From: Copromyces sp. CBS 386.78
Lineage: Eukaryota; Ascomycota; Sordariomycetes; Sordariales; Sordariaceae
Reading direction: 5' to 3'
Assembly (NCBI GenBank): GCA_030685235.1
Contig: MU839081.1
Span: forward strand, 434,001 to 498,000
DNA length: 64,000 nt
Both the position numbers and the translations under genes were made by a program. Shown here piece by piece: positions 33,027 through 41,957 of this stretch. How positions within the stretch are numbered: position 1 is the first letter of the stretch; every line of letters starts with the position of its first letter. A model generated the notes under the pieces. The model did no database searches. It saw nothing but the letters and a program-made list of their open reading frames with translations, and was not told where the DNA came from.

Positions 33027-34864
33027 ACACAAAAAAAAAGGAAGAAAAAAAAAGGCACACGACGGCACACACGACGGCACGCAACAAGCAACCATCCTCA
33101 AACACATTGTATTCAGTCATCCTGTTACAAGCGTCACTCTTAGACCTGTCTCTTCTCACGAGATATCGGCTCCACTTTCACACGGATTACGGCGTTTATG
33201 GCATGTTTCCTTTATGTATTTCGGTTCTAGGTGTTTTGGCGCCTACCTAATGATTCCTACCTACTCGATAGTTCATTGGAATCATGGACGCTTCAACATA
33301 CGGTGGTTGACACTGCCGAGGGCATATCCCAAGCACATCAGAAGATCAAGGCTTCTGCGTGGTCGGTTCGGGATACGCACTTCGAGTACGGTGTTACCGA
33401 GTAAGAGAGGATATGGGTCGAGTTCAGTTTTGTCAATTTGGGTTGGGAGGCGCGGCGGCCGGAGGAGGGACTAATTCATCACGGGTTATGTCAGGTTTGG
33501 TATTCGGGTCAGGTTTCGGGCGTATCACTGGGTTCAATCATCTATGTCAAGCACTACCTTCAGACCTTTTCATCCATCGGAGTCTTAGGCCATACTTTGA
33601 CTCTTATTCTTATAGGGTATCACCCCTCAAGTATCATTTTTCTTTCTCTCTCTCCTTGTAAATAGGCCCTCAGTCGTCAAGGCACTTCTTTCACGGTGAA
33701 CAACATTTTGGACGAGATAACGAAAAGAGAAAAGAGGCACTGTGTATGCTTGATGGTGGTGGAACACACGGCTGGAAGCCTGGGTGTACAAAAATGTCTG
33801 TTGCAAATCTTTCGCATACTTGCATAGAATGCCTTGGATGTTGTTCTGTTACACATGGCCATGGGACTCTCTTCCTGGGATTCGTGATGTCGGTTAGCTG
33901 TGTTACCGGGGCCAAATGGATGTAGAGAGCAGATCATGATTCTTGTAAACCAAGGTCAGTAAGGTCTATTGTTTAGCATGTACAAGAACGTTCTTCATGT
34001 TGTTGTTACATACGCAGGGTCTACGGCGAGCAACTCAATCACCATAAGTACAAGCAGGAACACATCGATCTCCCGCATGGGCGGCAAAATGTAGGCACAA
34101 GGCAGCAACCACTTCGGTCAGGCGAAGTCGGCCAAAGTTTGTCCAGAACGTCCGGCCCAGAAAGTGCAGTTGCATACAAGTAAAGTGTCGGATGTTTCGA
34201 AGAGTGCTGGCGTACCTACCTAAGTAGACAGCACCTTGTTGGCCAGCAGTCTGATCATTGAATGCCGGGCACTCAGGGCACTTAAACACCAGCCCCAGGC
34301 CAAGCCAAGCCCCGCCATTTCGGCAATCAAAGGGCCCACTAAGCGTTTGGTGCCAAGTGGGACCGACACCACAAATGCACCAATTCGGGTTAGTGCCTGC
34401 CGATATTATGGGACCCACATATCCAGGCGTCTTATCGATAAGATCAAGGAGACCTGCGCCAGCGGGAAGAGGGCCCGAGCGGACGCGGGTTGCGGGCGCG
34501 GTCCCATGTGCGGGCGCGGACAGCTCGAAGCGAGTTGGGTTGCATGGAGCTTTGAACTTGACGTTGTCAATGGTCAACAAAGTAAACAAATCACTTCAAG
34601 GACGCTTCACAACCCAAGCTCATCATCACCACCACAACAAACCATATTCGACAGATTCACAATCGGACTCTACGACCCACACGGAAAACGAATGACGACC
34701 GAGAAATAAACACTGCTTCCAAAAGAAAACATTCCCACCTCAATTCGCGACGCATCACCAACAACACAACCGCCGACTACGTTCCCGCCCGAACCCTCGC
34801 TTGCTCTTACTGCTTGCTCGCTCTTACTGCCCGCCCGCCCTCTCGCAGCGCTGCGCTCGCAACA
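33027..34864. other. 1.8-kb intergenic region
   Basis: 3' UTR of the small gene and 5' region of mis14, both on plus. A/T- and C-rich stretches only; no gene, tRNA or repeat family recognised. Confidence 0.4.
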
Positions 34865-35841
34865 ATGGAGATGGAATCTGCCGTCCACCGTCGAATCGAG
34901 CTTCAATCACCCGAAGACTTCACCTACCTGATCGACAACGTGCGCCGCGCCGCAGCCGATAGCATTAACGCCGCGTTTCCGCCTGTTGATCCGAGTGACG
35001 GTAGAAATGGAGGGGATGAGAATGAAGAGGAGGATGAGTTGAGGGTGAGGATTGAAGGGTTGGTCAATGATGTATGTGTTTTTTGGCACTTTTTCCTGCT
35101 ATCCGTTCCCTTCTAGCAGTGTAACTAACAACAACCCAAAAAAAACAGTACATAACAAAAACCTTCACCCTAGTAGCCCTCAACATCTCGATAAACGGTC
35201 TTCCCGTCAACGATCCTTCCGAATTTTTGTCCCTTTCCTCCCCACTCAACTCTCCCTCCGCCACAACCAACGGCACATCAAAAAAGCCCGCCGCCAAAAA
35301 GTCGAAATCAAAGGTCCAGAAAAAGACGAGAAAACAAAAACCACAAGAAGAATACGAACCCTTCGACACCCGCAAACGCACCCGCCTCGAATCCCTCGCT
35401 CGCGAAGAAGAAGACCTCCTGCGTTCCATCGCCCTCTTAAAACGACGGGTTCCCTCATCCGCCGCCGCCTCCTTCGCTGACTCCTTTGCTCGACAATCCG
35501 CCACCGACAAGGAAGCGTTGGAGAAGGCAAAACAAAAAGTGATTGAAGAGGGGGTGCTTGCTGGTAGGAAAGCTTTGGAGGGGTTGTTGCCTCTTGCTAC
35601 AGATGAGCATGCTGGAGGGGATAAGGGGGCGCAGCAGGGAGGAGGAGGGGGTGGGAATAACAACAGTCAAATGGAAAGACAGGAAGGGATAGAGGATGGG
35701 TTTGGAAAAGCGGTTGAGGCGCTTAGAAGACTCAAAAGCCAGATGCCGGCTACGGTGGCGAGGATGGAGAGGGCGAGGGTTGCGGGGGGGTATGTGGTTG
35801 CTGGGGTAACTGGTGGTGCTGCGCCTGGAGAGGGGAGGTAG
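34865..35841 (+). CDS. mis14: kinetochore protein Mis14/Nsl1 (MIND complex)
   Basis: Two exons, 34865-35071 and 35149-35841, give 299 aa; the 77-nt intron has a GTATGT donor, CTAAC branch and CAG acceptor, phase 0 (GLVND/YITKTFTL). The start gives MEMESAVHRRIELQSPEDFTYLIDNVRRAA, which matches the N-terminal Mis14 domain. After a Lys/Ser/Pro-rich linker (KKPAAKKSKSKVQKKTRKQK) comes the second conserved block, YEPFDTRKRTRLESLAREEEDLLRSIALLKRRVP, a coiled coil. A poly-Gly/Asn insert (about residues 232-243) is a local oddity. Mis14/Nsl1 with Mis12, Nnf1 and Dsn1 links centromeric chromatin to the Ndc80 complex. The linker may be a phosphorylated or basic disordered region. Confidence 0.85.
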
Positions 35842-36607
35842 AAAATGTTGTTGGTGTGGTTGGTTGTTGTTGGTTGCCGGCGACAGTTGTTGGTGCTCCG
35901 GGAAGAAAGTGATGGGCTTGTTGGAGCGCCCATATCGAAGTTGTTGGTTGGAAGTGCGTTGTTGGTCCGGAGAGCGTTGTTGTTTGCTTTTGAGTGCTAA
36001 AGAATATTTTGAGCGTGTTTAGCTGTCGGAGAAATCTGGGGCGTATGGCCAAGGTCATGGTTATGGGCGCGGAAATTCAAAAGCACATGTGTTTACGTCG
36101 GGAATGCTTCAGATATTTAGCGGACTCGTATTATATTTTCATCTATGATTTCATCCCTCGATCCCCAGGCAACGGCTTTGACGGCCAGAAACAAGTAATC
36201 TATTGTATATCCGTGTGTATACCAAAGAGACCACCTCGGAGCAAAAGATGCGAGGACTCTACATACGCTAATGTAAAATCACCACAGAGTGCTTAAGTTC
36301 AACCCGGAATTCACGTTTTCCGATCTTCGCACTTGTAAATACCCTGCAAACACAACCAAACAACTCCTTCCCATCGCGGCCACTAAGCTAGCCCGACCGA
36401 ATGTCTGACTCCATTACAACTGAATACTCTTTTCATAGCGTATATAGGCCCATGATATTTCATGTGTAGCGAAACCGCGTTATAGCCTCCCCCTCATAGG
36501 CAGAAAGGACGCCATCTCTTAGGGGGACTACTCGGTGACGCTTTGTTGTCCTTCGAACCGTCTTCCTGACTACTGGAAGCCGTCAAACCTCCTCCACTTT
36601 GCACCTC
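35842..36607. other. convergent intergenic region
   Basis: Contains the 3' UTRs of mis14 (+) and sec14 (-). No further gene seen. The first ~100 bp on plus are TTG/GTT-rich, on the other strand CAA-rich. Confidence 0.4.
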
Positions 36608-37903
36608 TTATGCGGCAGCGGGAGCAGGGGCGGCAGCCTCAGTAGCAACGACGGCAGGCTCGGCGGCAGGGGCAGCCTCGGTAGTCGCAGGAGCGGCAGC
36701 GGCGGCGGCGGGAGCAGCAGCAACGGCAGGAGCATCAGAGTTCTTCTCCCACTTGGCGGGACGAGCCCACTGCTCCTCGCGCCAGGGGCCCATATCGCTC
36801 ATGTGGCAGCCGCCGGCGCACTGGCAGGTACCGCCGAACTCCTTGGGGAGGTTCTCGGCAGGCACCTGGGCGAGGAGCTCCTTGCTGTAGCCGCCGCCCA
36901 GGACGTGGATCTTGGTGACGGTGACGGGGTCGAGCCAGGCCTTGATGACGTTCCAGACAGTGCTGAAGCCCCAGGGCGCGTTGATGAGGTAGAGCTTGCC
37001 GAGACGCTCGGGGTAGTAGTTCTGCGACAGGGTCGACGCCTGCTTGACGTAGCCGAAGACCTGGGGGGCCTTGGTGAGACCGACGCCCTTCAGGTCCATG
37101 ATGGTGCAGCACGTCTCGAGGAGGACACCGGCCTTGCGCGAGCAGGCGGGCAGGCGCGGGTCGGCGAGACGCTCGTACTCGACGGCCAGGTTGGTCAGCA
37201 TGCGCTCGGCTGTTGTGATCTTGTACATGGCAGTCAAGTCGATCTTGCCAAGCTGCTCGATGTAGACGGGGCGGCCATCCTGGTTGGGAACGTCATGTTA
37301 GCTTCGTTTTTCTTCTGACGTAGTTGGTGCCCCTAAAAAGCAGACCCGGAGAAGAACTTGGTAGCCGTACCTTATCGGTCTTGTGGTAGAATTGGGGGTA
37401 GTACTTGGAAACCTCCTCCTTTTCGGGGTACTCCCACTCGGGGACGGTCTCGTCAAGCTTGGTGTCTGCCCTCCACTTCTCGCACTCGACGAACCTGGAG
37501 TTTTGAATGGTCAGCGTTTTGTGGTTCGAACTCGGCGGTACGGTACGGGGCAAATTCTTTCGCGCTTACATTTGCTTGGCGAGGTTGACATCGAACTTGC
37601 GAGCACGGAGGAAACGGAGCTATCGCGGAGTATGGTCAGCACCTGTCTTGTCTATCCTACTATCCTCCTCCTCCTCCTCCTTCTTCTTCTTCTTCTCCGT
37701 CTCTCCCGCCGGAATCAAGGGTTCATAATGCATACCAGCGTGAGGGTGTCGAGGCGCTTGGTGTAGCCCTCGGACTCGAGCATCAGACGAAGCTGGCTGA
37801 CCTGGGCCTGCTGCTGGGGAGTCAAGTGGCCGGGGTGGCCCTCCTGGGCGACGGGCGCGGTGGTAGGGAAGTCATAGTCGTCGTACTTGGGATCGAGCTC
37901 CAT
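36608..37903 (-). CDS. sec14: Sec14 phosphatidylinositol/phosphatidylcholine transfer protein
   Basis: Four exons on minus, 37736-37903, 37570-37619, 37371-37494 and 36608-37279, give 337 aa. The introns (116, 75 and 91 nt) carry GTATGC, GTAAGC and GTACGG donors and AG acceptors; the joins restore LDTLTL/LRFLRARKFDVNLAKQ/MFVECEKW/.../KTDK/DGRPVYIEQLG. The CRAL-TRIO N domain (HLTPQQQAQVSQLRLML, LRFLRARKFDV) precedes the lipid-binding CRAL-TRIO domain (GRPVYIEQLGKID, MDLKGVGL, YYPERLGKLYLINAPWGFSTVWNVIKAWLD, LPKEFGGTC). A 40-residue Ala/Pro/Glu tail ends the protein, an unusual extension beyond the core. Sec14 exchanges PI and PC and keeps Golgi diacylglycerol and PI4P at levels needed for secretion. 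Confidence 0.94.
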
Positions 37904-39344
37904 GTTGGCGGTTGTGGTGGTTGTAGAGGTAGTGGAGATTGGGGGATAAAGCGGGGTGGTTGTGGTTGAGTGTTAGAGAAGCTGAAGCGGGAGACGATGT
38001 ATGGTGTAGAGACGACAAAATGATGTGCACAATCTTGGAGAGTATAGAGTAGCGTTATAGGAGTAGGCAACGCAGTCGTGGCAAAAAGGGTTGGTCCAAA
38101 GGGGAAAGGGTACGCCTCAGTCTGTACCTAGTTCAAGGCAGGCAAGGGGAATGGGGATCGTTTAATTGGGGGTTCCGTTGCAGGCGAAGGGCCGGGGCCC
38201 CTGAGATTCCGACTGCCCCTGGACGCTTGGGACGTTGGCACGGGCGGGGCGGTTGGGGCCCCATCCGCTGCTGTCTGTCCTGCAGTTGTTGGTGTGCGGG
38301 GGCCCGGTCTCCTACCGCTCGCCTGCCGCCGTCCCAGGCTCAAAGACGGGACTCGGAGTCCCGCCTCCCAAGAACGAATCCCGTCGTCATGGCGGTCAAG
38401 GACAAGGCCCGAATATCTACTTCGTCACCCCCGAAAAGGGGTTTCAGTTTCTAGACTAGGGGAGCGCTCAGATTCACCTGCAGCAAGCACTTTTGACAAG
38501 AAACTAACAGCGAGCGAAACAGAACGACAGACAACGGCACGAGCGCCCTGCAGATGGAGAGAGAGGCTCCTAACACGCGCATTGGCCCATCTGACGGGAT
38601 TGTCTGAACTGGCAGTATTGGATAAGACTACTTGGTAACGATACTAAACGACGACGACGATCCGCAACTACAACTCACCACAGAACAAACTCGCCCCCTT
38701 GGCTACGTGATCTCCTCGGATTGGCTTTTTTGATGTTGTAAGGCTACCTCGCTATGTTGGTGTGTGTACGCAGTATGTAGGTATTGTGACAACCCAAACA
38801 CTGAGACATACTAGCGATCGCCCGTATAAGTAGAGACGGTAACTTCCACGAACAACACTCCACGCGGGAAAATCCGAAGTCATCGTGTCCTAGTGATGAT
38901 GAAGCTGTAGGATGTAGTTCTGGAGGCCTCAGAACTCAAATGCTTTTCTAATCTCTCGAGGTCGTAACCTTGACCCAGACCTGAGCGAACCTCATCTCGC
39001 CAGTCCCACTTCGGCTCCTAAACACGACAACCGCTTGCGTGGCCCTTGTTTCTTTTTCTTTCTCGTGAATCGAAATGTTGCTGAGCTGAGCGCAATACGA
39101 CGAGTGATATCTGTGAGGTGTCGTTCGTTAAACAATGTTGCTCTCAAATCAGGTTCCAACTTACCGAGCCATGCCCTCGTGAACCTCGTCTCGCATAATG
39201 ACTGTGGCCAGCAACCTCGGCCAGTCGGGCTGGCTATTCCGGACATTCTTCTTCAACCGTCGTTTGTTCGTCCCCAAGGCATTTTGTGATGGCGCATTAT
39301 ATCCTTTCGCTTTCTGTTCTGTATTAAACCTAGTCTCTTCCTCT
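37904..39344. other. 1.4-kb intergenic region, sec14 promoter side
   Basis: Holds the sec14 promoter and 5' UTR (both flanking genes are on minus) and the 3' UTR of the prefoldin gene. No gene, tRNA or repeat recognised. Confidence 0.4.
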
Positions 39345-40612
39345 TCAACCGTCTTCTGCCGTCTCACTCTTCTTTCCTTTTGTCTTCTCCTCTTCCTCCT
39401 TCTCTTTCCTCTTCTGCACCACGTCCCAGTTGTAGACTCTTGCAATGGCAACTTCCATCGTCTGTTGGCGCACATCGTTCAGGTTAGCAAAGGTTCCAGG
39501 GTCGGTACAGAAACACCACCACCACCTTCTCCTCCCCCTCCTCCTCCTAACTCCTTCTTCTCCTGACAACCCCTGGCCCGTCTCCGAGCGTTGTAACGTA
39601 CCGTAATCTGCTCCCTCAAGAAATCCAAATCCTCCTCGCAGTTCTGCAAGCTCTGCGTCGCAGCCTTGAGCTTCGAGTCCAGCAGCTGCTCGGCCTCCTC
39701 AATGGGATACGACAGCATGACGTTGGCGCCGAGCCAGATGTACACCTCGTCCGTGGGCGGGATCTTAGCCTTGGCGTGGAGAGTCTCGTTGAGCTCGAAT
39801 GTGGTTTCGATCGGGTCTTCTTCGTCCTGTTGCCCAAAGAGTGTCTTGTCAGCGTCTCGTTCGTTCGTGTGTCCGTGTCCGTATCGACGTTTATCCATCC
39901 ATCCATTCATCCACGTCGTTCGTTGTTTTATCCCCGTCCTTTGCCTTCGGTTCTCGATCTTCTCCTCGGATGGGCCAAGAGCTACCTATGCGCCCACCGT
40001 ATAGCTCTCCGTGTTCCCCCCCTGCCCAGCCTGGAGAGGAGGGTGTGTCGTACCTTTCTCATCTGCAAAAACCGCACCGTATCCAACGTCTTCTGAATAT
40101 CCGGCATCTTGTCCTTGAGCCCCACCACTCGTCGCTGGAGGTTCTGCTCCATGAACTGGTACTTGGCGATCAACTCCTGAAACCGCCGCAGGGTGGGTTC
40201 GACGTCCGCGCGCGACGTGACATAGTCCTCGACCTTGTCGACGAAGGGCGCTTGGGGGATTCCTCGGGGGTTCGCGGGCGTGGCAGCATCATTACTGTAA
40301 GGTTTGGCGCAAACGGAGGGCAGGAGGTCAGCGTTTGTTTCTGTTCGTGCTTCTATAGGATAGGTAGGCTAGCGACGCTTTGGCTTCTTGTCGAAGGCAG
40401 GGGTATCAACAACATGGGATTCGTCGTCGTTCAGGAGGGGCAAAGCCATTTTCTTCGTCTTGTCCTGATACCATAGAGAGGTGGAGGTAGCATGGCACGC
40501 CCGACGTAAAGCTCTTGCAAGGTGTGCAAGCATAGGGTAGAGGTAGAGGTATAGCTCGGACTTGGACTTACCGACCCGCAGTTTCTACTTCTTTTCCTTT
40601 GGTTGTTGCCAT
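39345..40612 (-). CDS. pac10: prefoldin subunit 3 (VBP1/Pac10)
   Basis: Four exons on minus, 40572-40612, 40054-40294, 39602-39826 and 39345-39461, give 207 aa. Donors are GTAAGT, GTACGA and GTACGT; the joins restore TAGR/NDAATPANPRGIP, FLQMRK/DEEDPIETTFEL and REQIT/TMEVAIARVYNWDV. The order of conserved parts is that of the alpha-class subunit VBP1/Pac10: NPRGIPQAPFVDKVEDYV, the first coiled-coil helix (PTLRRFQELIAKYQFMEQNL), the beta hairpin core (VYIWLGANVMLSYPIEEAEQLL) and the second helix ending MEVAIARVYNWDV. Prefoldin hands unfolded actin and tubulin to the CCT chaperonin. The C-terminus is a Lys/Glu-rich tail. The first intron (277 nt) is long for this locus and holds a second ATG-initiated frame (see findings). 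Confidence 0.9.
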
Positions 40613-41957
40613 TTTGAGTTATGGAACCTCACATGTCGGTTTGTAAGGGATCAAGGGGGGAAAAAGACCGACCAAGGGGGAACTTGCGTCAATCGGTTCG
40701 CGCAGAAGCTCGTTGTTTACGTAGCGGTAGGTTGGGTATGATAATCCACAATTCGATGGATGCCGCTATGGTCAGGATGGAGCTGCCCGCGCCTGCCCGC
40801 ACCTCGCTGACGGCTGACCTGAAGCTCGCTCCTCCCCCGCCTGCAGGCAGGACGGGAGTCGAATCGATTTCATAAAAGTGGGCCACGCATGGTGTGGATG
40901 CGAACAGTACCATACACCATAAGAAAGGTTCGTTAGTGTGAGACCTCATGTCGGGGTTTCCAGGCGGTTTGGCCAGAGCACGTGTTACACTAGATTAGGA
41001 GGGCTTGGAATCAAAACGATCGTGCTAAATACTGGAATTTCAACCTGTCTTTCATTGATTTGGGACGGTTTTCTTTAATGTCTTTGTGGTCTTGAGAACT
41101 GTTGGCGATGGCCTCATTCAAATGACCCGTGCTAACAAATAACCCACCGTTGGACTGTGATAGGGACCCTGATACTGTAGGTATGTAGCCCGCCCAGCGT
41201 TGGATAATCAGGGGCTTGCTGATAATGCGCAGAGGGTCCCGGTGCACGTCCTACTCTGACCTTACGATCCACGACTAGTACCTACCGCTCGATCAACAAA
41301 ACGTTCCGACAGCGAGGCCATCGCGGGGACAACTAATCGATTCATTTTCCCAATCCTAGTAGGTATATAATTCTACATATCCAATTACGCCTGCCACCAG
41401 GTCCGATCATGGTTTCACCCGTTGCGACTGATGTCACCGGCCTTCTGCTTCCACTACTGCTGCGAACCATTGATACATTATTAGAGAAAAGAGGTATCCT
41501 TTTTTCCTTAACAAAAAGTCATCAACGAGGAAGCAAAAAATAATAAAAACACATCGTTCCAAATCCAAACACCACTAACCCAAACTCTCCGAAAAAAAAA
41601 AAAAGTCTCCAACCCAACCCAACCCAACCCACACCTTCCGTCCGGGCACCCACAGGCCACAGCCCCATTTATGGGATCCAGGTCCCTCGCCCGGAATCAC
41701 CCCCGTCGAATATCCATGGATACGTACCTCTATCGAGTCCCCGAAAATCGACAATGCAACCCCCCCACCCCCCTCCAAAAAAAATGGCAAAAGCAAAGAA
41801 CCGCACGCTGGAGAAAACCCGCTTGCCCGCCAAAGCCAAAATTATTCGACAATACCGGTAACCTGTTTTCCTGAGACACCAGCCGCAATGCGTTCCTTTT
41901 CCTTTCGTGTGCTCTCCGCGTCTTCTCACATAGGGAAAAATCCTCTCAGTGCAGATC
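40613..41957. other. frq 3' flank and prefoldin upstream region
   Basis: Lies between the frq stop codon (41958) and the prefoldin start (40612), both on minus. It should hold the frq 3' UTR and the prefoldin promoter. In N. crassa the antisense transcript qrf starts downstream of frq, so its promoter would fall here; I see isolated GATC sites (for example near 41403) but cannot demonstrate qrf. Confidence 0.4.
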
